A model generated the notes under the pieces. That model saw only the letters and a program-made list of their open reading frames with translations, had not been told where the DNA came from and ran no database searches. Below, one piece after another: positions 1-9,156 of a stretch of DNA of 20,802 bases (position 1 is the stretch's first letter; each line of letters begins with the position of its first letter). Source of the DNA: Cylindrodendrum hubeiense (taxonomy: Eukaryota; Ascomycota; Sordariomycetes; Hypocreales; Nectriaceae). The position numbers were made by a program, and so were the translations under genes. The stretch is taken from contig JAANBB010000598.1 of the NCBI GenBank assembly GCA_014621425.1, positions 1 to 20,802 on the forward strand. Direction: 5' to 3'.

Positions 1-1533
1 TTCTGTTAGTGGGCTCTCAGGCTCTGCAGGTCTGCAGGTCATGATGTCAACAACCCGTGATGATCGCGATGCAAATCCGGGTTGAAGATGCGGCCTGTAG
101 ACCTACCTGAAGACCTACCTGCAGCTGGATGTTGATCTCTTCGTTGCCGGGGAAAATCCCAGTTCCCCGAGTGATATCTGCAAGTGCCCTGCCTGCCAGC
201 CACCTGCCAGGTTGTCACATCTGCGTCTGTTGCTTTGTTTTCTCATGCTCATGCAAATGCAGCCGCCTCATCCTTGCAGACCGGGAGGCCTTCAGTCCCC
301 CCAGTGGTTCTTTATCAACAACTCAGGGCATTTTCTCGTTTCAATCGGAATCCCGCCGTTGGGACACATCACGGCCGTGCTCATCGACCAGAGTGGGCTC
401 AGTTGCTATCAGAAACAACACGCGAAACTTCACTTCGTCATTAATCTATGCATAAGCCACTTACGCACCATCCAGGAACGCACCTATGATCGGTGGATAT
501 GATCGGGGGATAGGTCACATCTCAACGCTGTCCGCAAGTCTTGTCCATCCAAGCCATCTTCTCAATATTCGAGATATTAGCATAGCTGTCCAACCCTTGC
601 ACTGCAGCGATATGCTAGCTGTTGTCCGTGTAAACACAAGCATCTCGACTGCGTTGGTACCCGCACTGGTCCTGCGGTCAAACGCCGCCGCCACGCCGGG
701 TTCCCTGAACAACACATCCCGGGTATGACGGCACCGGGAGCCCGACTCCGCCTCGATTTCTCGTGCTATGTTGAACCCGCTCAATTGAGCATCATTCTTG
801 CAAGGTGTTTAAGATGATCATGAATCCATCCGAGAATATCATCCAGGACCCTCGTGCTTGTGCGCCCTTGGCAGCAGGTGTGGCGTACAAGCAAGAATGT
901 CTAGGAATCGGGGCCTTCCATTGTGTGTCTGAGACTCTCAAGCTCCAGCACCACAAGCCAATAGAAGTCGCGCAGCATGCTAGTCCTTCGCATTGGACAT
1001 GATTGTTCAAGTGGAGGTCTATCATTCAAAAAGCGGCTTTCAGCAGGAAATTGAGGCATTGCGACAATAATCGTCAACCTATTGACACGGGGTGCTGCAT
1101 ACAGAGCTGTACACAACACCACCATCCGACAATGAAAGCTCCTGCGGTGCCCGACGCCTTTCGAAAACGAACTAGGAGCCCAATTGGGTCCCACCAGTCG
1201 GAAGAAGTTGTGTCATGAAAGCTCGTGACTTACGCTTCCTCGTATCTGGAGTTCACCAAGAATGGCTCCGCATGCCACATTCTACATCGTGAGTAGTATG
1301 GCAAGGATAATGTTCGTTTTGACGTCTGGTTTATGCAAACCCCCATCCTAAATCTTTACTTCTTTGGAAGCTCCCTCCTTGTTGTTATAAGAGACCTTCA
1401 TCTCTTATTCAGTCTTGCCTCATTCTCTTTCTCGCCCCCGCAACTAACGACGCCGAGCCGATCACGTTTATTCCCAACAAAAGTTCATGTTCATTTGCAC
1501 GATACTATTTAGACCCTTACTGCATCTTCCATT
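1..1533. other. Gene-free left flank and promoter of the broken peroxidase gene
   Basis: No open frame here resembles a protein I recognise, and the frames present are short, overlapping and lack fungal splice signals that would extend them. Near the left edge there are short imperfect repeats: a 9-nt unit (tctgcaggt) twice at about 24-41, and 'gacctacctg' twice at about 100-121. A pyrimidine-rich stretch at about 1395-1440 follows a TATA-like element, which is the usual look of a fungal core promoter and leader for the gene starting at 1534. Confidence 0.5.
1385..1390 (+). promoter_or_regulatory. TATA-like element upstream of the peroxidase relic
   Basis: TTATAA lies about 145 bp before the ATG at 1534 and is followed by a CT-rich tract, a typical arrangement for a filamentous-fungal promoter. 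It suggests the broken gene kept its core promoter. There is no direct evidence of transcription. Confidence 0.35.
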
Positions 1534-3175
1534 ATGAACTGGACCATCTTTATTCACATCCTGTTCTTGGTTTTGTGTTCCAGAGCTGATCCAACATGGC
1601 CGTCAGAAGTGGACGAACTCGAAGAAATCATGTTCTAACTTACGTCCTTTCGAGCGAGAAATTTTGCGGACACTGTAAGTCCATGCAGCAATGAGGCCTC
1701 GGGTACCGGCCGACAGAATGCCGCTGAATGGCTGCGCACCGCTTTTCACGACATGTCGACCGCCGACATCTACTCTGGCACAGGTGGATTAGATGCCTCG
1801 ATACAATACGAGCTCAACAGTGGCGAGAACGCTGGCCCAGGGCTTCGGACAACCCTCGAATTCATGGCCCCTTTCATTAATAAGAGAACTAGTCTATCTG
1901 ATCTAATCGCCCTTGGTGTCTACACCTCGGTGCGATCATGCGGAGGGCCAGCCGTGGCAATCCGAGCTGGGCGCAGGAACGCAAAAGGAGATGGAAACAA
2001 AGGAGTTCCCCAGCCCGAGAACTCTGTCTCTGATTTTGAGCAGAAGTTTGATCGAATGGGCTTTACTCATGAGGAAGCAATTCAGGCCGTGGCTTGTGGG
2101 CATACTCTCGGAGGGGTTCACAGTGCTCAATTCGCTGATATAGTCCCTCCCGGAAGTGCCACCAACGGTGTAGCTAGCCTCGATTACAGTATGTCAGTCT
2201 TTGACAACAAGGTTGTCACCGAATATCTGAGCGGTAGCACCAAAAACCCGCTGGTAGTTGGCCACTCTGTCACAATATCCAAACACTCCGACTTCAAGCT
2301 CTTCAACTCCGACGGCAATAACACCATGGAGAGAATGGCAGACAATAATAGGTTCCCGGAAATTTGCAGGACCGTCCTCCAAAAGATGATCGATGTCGTC
2401 CCCTCTGGAATCGAACTGACGCGTGCTATTGGACCTTTCATGGTCAAGCCGGTGAATCTACAGCTCACACTCGAGAACGGCGGGTCAACCCTTCTATTCA
2501 CGGGATTCATTCGCGTTAAGACATCAGGTACCCCTGGGGGTTCCATTACAAGCATCACCATTACGTACAAAAACCGAGAAGGAGGTTCCTCGTGTGGCCC
2601 TGGCACATGCTCCATCACCGCTACGGCACAGGGTCAAGGCCAGGGATTTGACGACACGTTTGCCTTCTTCCCTATTGAGGCCAACATTCCTGTTTCGTCG
2701 GGCATTTACTCATTTGTGGTAACCGTCAATTATGCTAATGGGGGTCGGACTCGGTACGACAATAACGGCAAAGAATACCCCATACGAGATGCCGTCTTTC
2801 TCCAGAAGCCCCAAAGTTGTATTCAGGGACCCGACGGCATTGACGCTGGTGGCCGCGGTTCGAAACGATAGAATCAGCCAAGGCGCGCTGGCAACCATTT
2901 CCTACAAGGTCCCTCAGTCAAATAGTCCAGTGCCAGCCCTCAAGACCGCCACCATCAAGCTCAAGAAGGGCAATTGCATTGGGGAATACACATTCTTTAC
3001 TATCGACCATGAAATTGAAGGCGGCCTGGCAGACGAGTCTCACATTGACCTGAGCAATGGGGACATTTCGGATAGTTTCAAGAGTGTCAACGATATACAA
3101 GGCTCTTGTCGCCCCTTCTCCAACCCATCGTCTTGTAATGACGTTAGGGGCGGGTTGCCACGACGACAACCTTAG
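1534..3175 (+). pseudogene. Secreted haem peroxidase, disrupted by an in-frame stop and a frameshift
   Basis: The frame opens with a hydrophobic signal peptide (MNWTIFIHILFLVLCSRA, then DPTW) and meets TAA at 1636-1638. The same frame then continues uninterrupted to 2871. It contains the plant/fungal peroxidase distal motif RTAFHDM (Arg and His, just before 1753), SVRSCGGPAV, and the proximal-haem motif ACGHTLGGVH near 2092-2124. These fit the secreted fungal haem peroxidases whose catalytic domain is followed by an extra C-terminal domain. Near 2815-2845 the continuing similarity moves to the +2 frame (ALTLVAAVRND... SYKVPQ... ALKTATIKLKKG), which ends at 3175. The first ATG after the stop is at 1753, beyond the distal His, so a product starting there could not be a normal peroxidase. 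I see no splice pair that removes the stop in frame. The family assignment is firm. Calling it a pseudogene rests on two separate lesions, and a sequencing error in either remains possible. Confidence 0.8.
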
Positions 3176-3512
3176 CGCAGTTGAACAACTCAGTTCCTCG
3201 GAGGCAGTACCAGTAGAATGTAGGATGACTGACTTAGGCAGTGAGGGAGGATTTGTGAAGGAGCAATAGGTCAGCGGTGTTCTCAGCCATCATTTAAGTG
3301 TATCCGAAGAGAATGTAAGGGAAATGAATTAGCCGCGTGGTAAGAATTGAGACCAATGCCTTCCAGAAGCACATCTAATTATTTGTGAATCCCCAAACAA
3401 CCAACTAAATTATCGAGTCTCGATTTATTATATTTCCCTCCTGTTTGCGCTACGGCTAAGACTATGTCTGCGGTCGACGGCAAATGCGAGAGTGACTTTT
3501 AGTTACCCCGCG

Positions 3513-3518
3513 ACGCGT
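3513..3518 (+). promoter_or_regulatory. MCB (ACGCGT) box upstream of CENP-S/MHF1
   Basis: ACGCGT is the MluI cell-cycle box bound by MBF (Mbp1/Swi6 in budding yeast, Res/Cdc10 in fission yeast) in G1/S promoters. It lies about 130 bp before the MHF1 ATG. The motif is also found at the other two chromosome-metabolism genes in the window, which raises its credibility. The regulatory role is inference. Confidence 0.45.
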
Positions 3519-3531
3519 TTTTGGAACACGG

Positions 3532-3541
3532 TTGGCGCCAA
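3532..3541. promoter_or_regulatory. TTGGCGCCAA palindrome (E2F-like site)
   Basis: This perfect 10-bp palindrome resembles the E2F consensus TTTSGCGC. It sits 14 bp downstream of the ACGCGT box and about 105 bp before the MHF1 start. Fungi use MBF/SBF rather than E2F, so the resemblance is only suggestive. Confidence 0.25.
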
Positions 3542-3645
3542 GTTTGCTCCCACTACTTCACGGCAAACACCCTGACTTCACCTCACTCTACCTCAAAACG
3601 ACCTCTCAACATCTCGCAGAAACACATCCCGGCAGAAGGGAAAAA

Positions 3646-4114
3646 ATGGCCGACGCATCTAGCGACGAAGACCGCGAGGTTTGGAGCCTTTGCAGCCCCT
3701 CGTCACAGATAGCATCTAATCCATCTACTCTAGCGCCTCAAGGCTGCCCTGTGGTACGCCATCGGCCAGATGGTCGACGAAGAGTCCCTCAAGCGCAACC
3801 GCAATGCCACGCCTCAGTTCATAGGCGCACTCACGGAGCTTGTATGGACGCAGATCGGTGAGCCACCAAGAACGACCCTCCCCGCGCACGAGGATTCTGG
3901 CTGACAGGAACGGCGCATCTCAGAGAATGTGGGCACCGATTTGGAGAGCTTCAGCAACCACGCAGGGCGGAGCACCGTGACTACGGACGACGTTCTGCTG
4001 CTTGCGAGGAAGAACCCAGATCTTCATCAGATCATGAAGGAGTTTGTTGACCAGACAAAGGCTGAAAAGGAGGCAACCAAGGCCAAAGGCACAACGAGCA
4101 AGGGCAGACGATGA
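3646..4114 (+). CDS. MHF1: CENP-S / MHF1 histone-fold protein (inner kinetochore and Fanconi-pathway factor)
   Basis: I read three exons: 3646-3678, 3734-3857 and 3924-4114, giving 115 aa. Intron 1 is 3679-3733 (donor GTTTGG, acceptor TAG, branch-like ctaat). Intron 2 is 3858-3923 (donor GTGAGC, branch CTGAC, acceptor CAG). An earlier AG in intron 2, after CTGAC, would break the frame. The spliced protein has an acidic start (MADASSDEDRE), then RLKAALWYAIGQMV, ALTELVWTQIENVGTDLESF and TTDDVLLLARKNPDL, the CENP-S/TAF9-like histone fold at about residues 12-85. A Lys-rich tail follows. CENP-S pairs with CENP-X. The MHF heterotetramer binds DNA, recruits FANCM/Mph1 helicases in the nucleus, and joins CENP-T-W at kinetochores. 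Exon joins rest on frame and family similarity. The gene converges with the Cys-rich protein gene on the other strand. Confidence 0.87.
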
Positions 4115-4368
4115 GGGGAGTAAGGGCATGAAGAATGCTCATCCGTTGATGTTCTTCTTTGGCGTTATGGCTCACGAAACGGTACGTTTGCTACCAAAAC
4201 AACATGGAAAAGACGCTCATTCTGACATATCTAGCGTAAGGATATACATGACCCCAATATTTCCTCCCAATTCCAAGCCTTCACAATCATGTCCGGTTCG
4301 CCGTTGCTCGTCTGCCCCGTACTCCAGTTCGCCACTCCAGTTCGCTACAATCAACCCCAAGAGGGAGC

Positions 4369-4945
4369 TTACAACCAAGCGACGAAGGCCCCCAGGACGG
4401 GCAACAGGGCCAAGGTCTTGCTGCTCATAATAATGGTGGCACCACTATCATCATCATCATCATCATCATCATCATTCGACGAATTCTTCTTGGAGCTATC
4501 GCTATCGTCGTCGTCGTCATCATCGTCATCATCAGCGTCCGAACCCGTCTCAGCCGCATCATCAGCGTCCGAAGCGCTCGTCGGATCTCCACTACCATCG
4601 ATGGCTTGACATCCCATAACGCCAGTGGTTGTATCAATGACACAGTTCTGGTCGGGGTTACAGTAGGAAAGGCCCGTAGAGCAGCAAGTGTAACCTGTGG
4701 GCATGCAGCCAATGTAGTCGCCCACGCAGCACTCAGTGCCAGATACTAAGCAATAGTGGGCATTGCCGCTCACTGCAAGACGGCGTTAGCCAGGATCGAG
4801 AGTTTGCGATGGGATAGGGGAGATGCGGACCATCATAGTCACAAAAGTCGCGAGCGACGAGACCTCGACTCCGAACCCGGGGGCTAGACGTCAGGGCAGC
4901 AGTGGCGGCGGCCACGAAGAGCAGGGAAGTGGAAAGAGACTTCAT
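4369..4945 (-). CDS. Small secreted Cys-rich, Asp-rich, probable GPI-anchored protein
   Basis: Two exons are read, 4945-4831 and 4772-4369, giving 172 aa. The intron (4773-4830) has branch CTAAC and acceptor TTGCAG, but its donor GTCCGC is weak. A closer-to-consensus donor, GTGACT at 4842, keeps the frame and would remove four residues including one Cys. The protein starts with a signal peptide (MKSLSTSLLFVAAATAA). A compact domain follows with ten Cys (nine with the other donor), including GTECCVGDYIGCMPTGYTCC, SYC and NC. Next come two Asp runs (D10 and D9) separated by Ser/Lys/Asn, and a hydrophobic C-terminal tail (TLALLPVLGAFVAWL) of the kind removed on GPI attachment. Together these indicate a cell-wall or plasma-membrane surface protein. 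No function is recognised. An effector-like or metal-binding role for the acidic stalk is speculation. Confidence 0.78.
4447..4473. repeat. ATC/GAT trinucleotide microsatellite (9 units) within a coding region
   Basis: Nine pure ATC units on the + strand read as nine GAT (Asp) codons in the Cys-rich gene on the - strand. The second Asp run (about 4507-4536) mixes GAC and GAT, so only this one is a pure, slippage-prone repeat. Copy changes would lengthen or shorten the acidic stalk without shifting the frame. Confidence 0.9.
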
Positions 4946-5592
4946 TATTACAAAGGGTTTTCTGAATGTGGGGTTTGAATGTTGAAAGAGCTGGAATAGT
5001 TGTCTTGGTGTTCACGCATCTAATCTAATTTTCCTCGCCGTCTACCCAATCTCTTTATATACTCAAGCCCGGTCCCAACCCACCTAGCCTGTCGCCCAAG
5101 TTAGGCAGTGCCAAGAAATCAATCAGCCTTGACCTGGTGTCTATGGGTATTGTTCCATCCCTAGCTAGGCCTGGACATGATCTATCAGTGCCGGAATGAA
5201 TCGAGACAGCCTTAGACCCAAGTGGCTTGTTCAGCCCTAGGCTCCACAGTTTCCCCATAGAGAAAAGTCCAAGGCATCCCGGTCATACAGATAACAAAGC
5301 AACGAATCAATCGAATGAATCATTCAATATAAGCCGCCTCAACTCGCCGTGGCGGTTGCACCATTTCTCAATAGTCTCTTTAGTGGTGTGTGCCACCAAC
5401 AGGTCACCAGCAGGTAAGGCAGTCTTCCGGGTCCCTCGGAGAGTGAGCACTCAGCCCGCATGGCCAGCTTGAAGCGCATTGATTAAGCATATCTCAAAAT
5501 AGCCTGGCGGGTGGTGGAGGCGGTATAATCAAAATCCCGTCGTCTTATTGCTGAGGTTTCACTGGAGAAACAAGAAGATAAGTCTTGCGGAT
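4946..5592. other. Intergenic: promoter of the Cys-rich gene and 3' flank of the dehydratase
   Basis: No gene is seen in these 647 bp. The left 120 bp are the promoter and leader of the Cys-rich gene, including a TATA box. The right part is the 3' flank of the dehydratase gene, whose stop codon is at 5593. Confidence 0.5.
5053..5062 (-). promoter_or_regulatory. TATA box of the Cys-rich protein gene
   Basis: On the - strand this reads GTATATAAAG, a near-perfect TATA box about 110 bp upstream of the ATG at 4945. A strong TATA element fits a regulated, non-housekeeping surface-protein gene. Confidence 0.6.
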
Positions 5593-6695
5593 CTAGACCG
5601 CAGATGCATTCGCTTTTTGGGTCTTGATACAGGACTCCTCGCCGTACTTTTCATCGTACGTCTGCAGCATGTCCAGTGTGACGTTGGATCCGCCACACAC
5701 GACCAAGACAACGTTCTTGCGGCTCCATTCCTCGTCGGAAAGCCCGTGGCCAAGACGTTCCCGCAAGAGGCCTCGGTAGGCGGGAGCGAGCGTCGCGCCA
5801 CAGGCGGCCTCAACCAAGTGCCGGGCGTCGTCGGCGAACCGCACACAGCTCATGGCGGCGTCGGCGTCGGAAACAACGAGACTCTGCAGATTCGGGCTCT
5901 GGCTCCATTTCCACGTCTGCTCCGATACCCGCGTAGCTCCGAGCGACGTCGCTATAGAGGTGATTCCCGGCAGCGTGACATGTGACTTGGCCCGTATGCT
6001 GGCGTTGAGACTGTCGGCACCTGTTGTCTCGACGGCGAGAACCTGGGGCTTTGCGCCTGACCATGAGAGAGACTCTATACCCTGCATTAGACCATTGAGC
6101 AGCCCCCCTCCACCGACGCTGCAGACAATGGCATCAATGGAATCCCCCACCTGCTCCTTCAACTCTGGAATCAGGGTCGCAGCACCCTCCCACACATGCG
6201 GGTGGTCAAAAGGCGGGACATAGACTCCAGTCGGGTCCTTGGTCAACAGCTCCTCTCGGAGATAACGGTCAGCGTCAGCCCAGTTGTTACCAGTCTGATG
6301 CACCTCAACGCCCAATTCTGCAAGCTTCCTCTTCATGAGAGGAGAAGTGATAACAGGAACGACAATCGTGGCTGGGAGCCGCAGGGCAAGCGCCGATGTG
6401 GCGCAAGCGAGTCCGGCGTTGCCCCCGGAAGAGCAGTAGAAGTGGACGGGGCCGGGGGCAGCGGCCGCGGCGCGGGCCATGATGTTGCCGATGCCTCGTG
6501 ACTTGAACGAACCCGAGGGCTGGAGGTTTTCAAGCTTCAGATGGATGTTGCTGACGGCGCGTTAGTAGCTGAGCACGTCGGGTTTGAGAGTCGGACGAAG
6601 AGTGCTTACCAGCCGGCAACTTGCGACAACTGGAGGCTATGAACGCATGGCGTCTTGAACCAGGGGAGCTTCGACTCGGAATCAAGGGAACCCAT
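5593..6695 (-). CDS. L-serine/L-threonine ammonia-lyase (PLP-dependent dehydratase)
   Basis: Two exons, 6695-6610 and 6550-5593, give 347 aa. The intron (6551-6609) has donor GTAAGC, branch CTAAC and acceptor GTCAG. The spliced N-terminus MGSLDSESKLPWFKTPC leads into NIHLKLENLQPSGSFKSRG, with the PLP Schiff-base Lys at about residue 45. The substrate loop SSGGNAG lies at 69-75, the phosphate-binding Gly loop VGGGGLLNG at about 174-182, and CGGSN at 314-318, where the family contacts the PLP ring nitrogen. Length and motifs match animal SDS and yeast Cha1. The enzyme deaminates Ser to pyruvate and Thr to 2-oxobutyrate, feeding amino-acid catabolism. Exact substrate preference and cytosolic versus mitochondrial location cannot be read from sequence. 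Spacing from its neighbours suggests an independent transcription unit. Confidence 0.9.
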
Positions 6696-6739
6696 GGTAG
6701 AAAGAAATGTAAAAAAAATAATTTGATGAAATGACTATT

Positions 6740-6763
6740 GGGAGGGGGAGGGGGGGTTGTGGG
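6740..6763 (+). other. G-rich tract with quadruplex potential in the dehydratase leader
   Basis: Four G-runs (6740-6742, 6744-6748, 6750-6756 and 6761-6763) are separated by loops of 1, 1 and 4 nt, meeting the usual G-quadruplex pattern. The tract is on the template strand, 45-70 bp upstream of the dehydratase start codon, so the RNA would be C-rich there. Whether it folds or affects transcription is unknown. Confidence 0.5.
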
Positions 6764-6867
6764 AAGAGAATGGGCGAGAGGCCGAGATGAAAGAAAGGGG
6801 ACATGTTGGAGTTGTAGCGGCTGCGGGGCACTGGTGGAGAGAGTTCGAGCCTAATACGCACTCCGAG

Positions 6868-6878
6868 TTATATATATA
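6868..6878 (-). promoter_or_regulatory. TATA tract upstream of the dehydratase gene
   Basis: An alternating TTATATATATA stretch lies about 175 bp upstream of the dehydratase ATG at 6695. It is a plausible core promoter element. The distance leaves room for a leader of around 100 nt or more. Confidence 0.45.
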
Positions 6879-7318
6879 GTTTACGGAATGATGCTGAGCA
6901 GAGACTTGGCCTCTATTTGCACTAACGAAATGCCCCCCAGTTTTGTAGAGGTCCCAATTAAGCCGATTTCCATATCCCAATCACTTTGGCCCATGTCACA
7001 ACGATGGACTGTCGTGGACACTCAGAGATAAGACGCTGCAAGTATCCATAAAAATATCACGCCCTTGGTGGGGTCGACTTGTCATAGCAAGGGCGCCGTT
7101 GACATGGTCAATGCCACGCAGTAAAACTACGGCCAAAGGTAGGTATTACTAGGGCAATTCGGATGGTATCTGCTCTGGGTGGAGGCGAGTCTAGGCAACG
7201 GCAAGAAGTATCACTATCTCATAACACATCTAGCTTGGTAATTAACTACCTATGCATCGGGGGTATTCTGTTGTTGTTATTTTTCCTTCCAAATGGTTCT
7301 CTTAGAACTCCATGCTCA

Positions 7319-9018
7319 TCATGCTGCCGATATTTTGACCTTTTCCACCTCGAGCGTCTCCATGTCTACAATCACCAGCTCCCTTGACTCCGTAAACGAG
7401 GGCACCGTGATGAGCCTCACCTCTTGGCCGTCAGGGCCTTGGATCACCTTAGTTGAGAAATTGGGTTGGCAGCCGACAAAGTAAAGATGCGGGCATGTCT
7501 TCATGACGAATGGATCGTCGTCCTGGAATGGGTAGCTCCCTAAGACGAACGCGTTAGCATGACTGAGAAGAAGATTAAAGCTTCATGAGAACTTACATAG
7601 CGTATCGGGCGCAGTCGGAGCGCAGCACCGCCAGCGGCACATGGCTTCCATCATGCCGAGGCGATCGTCACTATCGACATATTTAAAGACGTCGTCCACG
7701 TTTTGGCCGCCCGTACCCAGGACTCTCCATCCATCGACCTCGCCCTCCCAGGGGTTCGTGACAGCATCAAACCAACCGGGTTGGCTAGCAGGGGCCGAAG
7801 GGTCCTTGGAATATTCTCTTGCCGAGGGGAACATGGCTGTGTGGATAGGTTGCTGGGGATAACTGGCGTTGGCCGGGTCTTGGGCGCCGGGGAGGAGTGT
7901 CACGGGGATGGAAGGGAGGAGCTCGGCCAGGAAGCTATCCAGCAGCTGTGAGGGGAGCGGGTTGTAGGAGCTGGCATCGTAGCCATACTTCTTATTCGTC
8001 TTCTTTTCGTCCGCGGCGGTAGCGGCCGTGTCTAGCTTGCGGTCGGACGTCGAGATTGAATTGCCAGCGATGATAAGGCGGCTGATCTGGGAAATGTCGG
8101 TCTGTGCAGCAGGACTCAGAGCCTCGCCAAGGAGATACTCAAGGAGAAGGTCAAGGTCGAGAGCATGGGAGGCATCACTGTCGGAGAAAGCCAGGCCAGA
8201 TACGATGGCAATCTTCTTGTTACCGCTAGACTTGGCCGGGGCGTCAGCCATGTCCTCGTCCTCATCCTTGGCCTCCCTCTTTTTAGTTCCGTTTGAAGCG
8301 GCAGGTTTTGAAAGGCTCCAGCGCTCGAGTTGCGGGCACAGGTCGGGGAATTTGACGTCGATAATTTCGAGTTCGCCGTTGGCGTTTTCGGTGCCCATGA
8401 CGGCGATGATGCAGCCTGTCACAACGTGGATTGTCTTGAGCATGTCTCCGACTAAGCGGATACGACCCGATTCGTCTTCGAGCATGATCTGGTCTGAGCC
8501 GTCTTCGGAGAAATACTTGGGGGTCGAGATTGGAGCGGAAATCCAGCGCTTCATGCCGTCATTAGTTATCGGTCGATGCCAATGGGGAAGCAGTTATAGG
8601 AGGTAATCTTACGTCCTTGGACACATCCTCGAGAATGCTGGGCTTGAGGGGCATATCCATGTAAACCGTTCCCGTAACCCAGCACAGTTCTCCTTGTCGC
8701 ACATCGAGGACACGCGGAACCCGCTTAGCCGTCTCGCCGGCGATGACAGTGTCGCTCCATGATGCGGCAGCGACCTCGTCCACAGCAGGCTTGATCTTGG
8801 TGAGGCGCAGGAAGTACATGTCACCAAACTGCTGTTTGTAGCTTCGCTGCTTTTCGAGGGCGAAGGAGTCGAGTGGCTTGTAGGAGGAGGAAGCTCGGGA
8901 GGGGACCTGGTGGGCGGCATCGCTGGGATTCATCAGACGAAGCCATTCGCAGCGCGTGCATGAAGACTTACGAGGGTTTTTGGCGCAGGCTCCCGGCGAC
9001 ATCTTCAAGGGCGACCAT
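7319..9018 (-). CDS. POL31: DNA polymerase delta small (B) subunit, POLD2/Pol31/Cdc1 family
   Basis: Four exons (9018-8972, 8922-8613, 8548-7597, 7539-7319) give 509 aa. Introns are 8923-8971 (GTAAGT...CAG), 8549-8612 (GTAAGA, branch CTAAT, unusual acceptor AAG) and 7540-7596 (GTAAGT, branch CTAAC, TAG). The protein begins MVALEDVAGSLRQKPS. It continues with FGDMYFLRLTKIKP and an OB-fold region (about 50-200), including SKDRWISAPISTPKY and DQIMLEDESGRIRL. A charged linker follows at about 206-231. The inactive calcineurin-like phosphodiesterase domain has IIAGNS (about 279-284), LPGAQDPAN (338-346) and YPQQPIH. The C-terminus has CPHLYFVGCQPNF and VPSFTESRELVIVDMETLEVEKV. The subunit bridges the catalytic subunit and Pol32 in replicative polymerase delta, in the nucleus. 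It is divergent from the CAF16 gene, with an MCB box about 105 bp upstream. Family identity is very secure; exon ends are slightly less so. Confidence 0.93.
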
Positions 9019-9119
9019 CGTGACAGCGGCGATGGGGCCGGAGATTGAGTGGTGATGTACGGGTTGTGGGATTGACGTCGTCGTAGAGTGGAAATGGTCG
9101 ATTTGCAACTCGACCGCTG

Positions 9120-9125
9120 ACGCGT
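9120..9125. promoter_or_regulatory. MCB (ACGCGT) box upstream of POLD2
   Basis: ACGCGT lies about 105 bp upstream of the POLD2 start. Replication genes are classic MBF targets in yeasts, so an MCB here is expected from known biology. The binding factor in this fungus is inferred. Confidence 0.5.
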
Positions 9126-9148
9126 TGGAGAAGCTGGTCCCGCGTCGC

Positions 9149-9156
9149 ACGCGAAA
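9149..9156 (+). promoter_or_regulatory. ACGCGAAA (MCB/SCB-like) site upstream of POLD2
   Basis: ACGCGAAA combines an MCB core with the SCB element (CNCGAAA). It is 24 bp from the ACGCGT box and about 130 bp upstream of the POLD2 start. The pair makes a G1/S cluster more likely than either site alone. Confidence 0.4.

Larger units (their letters stand above)
3176..3645. other. Intergenic: peroxidase 3' side and CENP-S promoter
   Basis: No gene is seen. The left part holds the 3' flank of the peroxidase relic. An AT-rich tract (about 3395-3435) includes a small palindrome, ATCGAG-T-CTCGAT, at 3412-3424. The last 140 bp contain an ACGCGT box and a TTGGCGCCAA palindrome, both typical of G1/S-regulated promoters. 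Confidence 0.5.
6696..7318. other. Intergenic: dehydratase promoter and POLD2 3' flank
   Basis: No gene is seen. The left part carries the dehydratase promoter, including a TATA tract, a G-rich cluster and two CCAAT sequences (about 6955 and 6975). The right part is the 3' flank of the polymerase subunit gene, whose stop codon is at 7319. Confidence 0.5.

Noticed and set aside
1262..1294. Possible mini-exon (MAPHATFYI followed by GTGAGT) upstream of the peroxidase
   Set aside because: It looks like a fungal first exon, but joining it to likely acceptors downstream (for example the AG at 1582) gives an immediate stop, and the peroxidase has its own signal peptide at 1534.
1600..1680. An intron removing the TAA at 1636 from the peroxidase
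   Set aside because: The CTAAC around the stop resembles a branch site, but no GT/AG pair around it keeps the frame, and sequence on both sides reads as conserved peroxidase.
8028..8606. 192-codon + strand open frame opposite POLD2
   Set aside because: It is the antisense shadow of the clearly conserved POLD2 exon.
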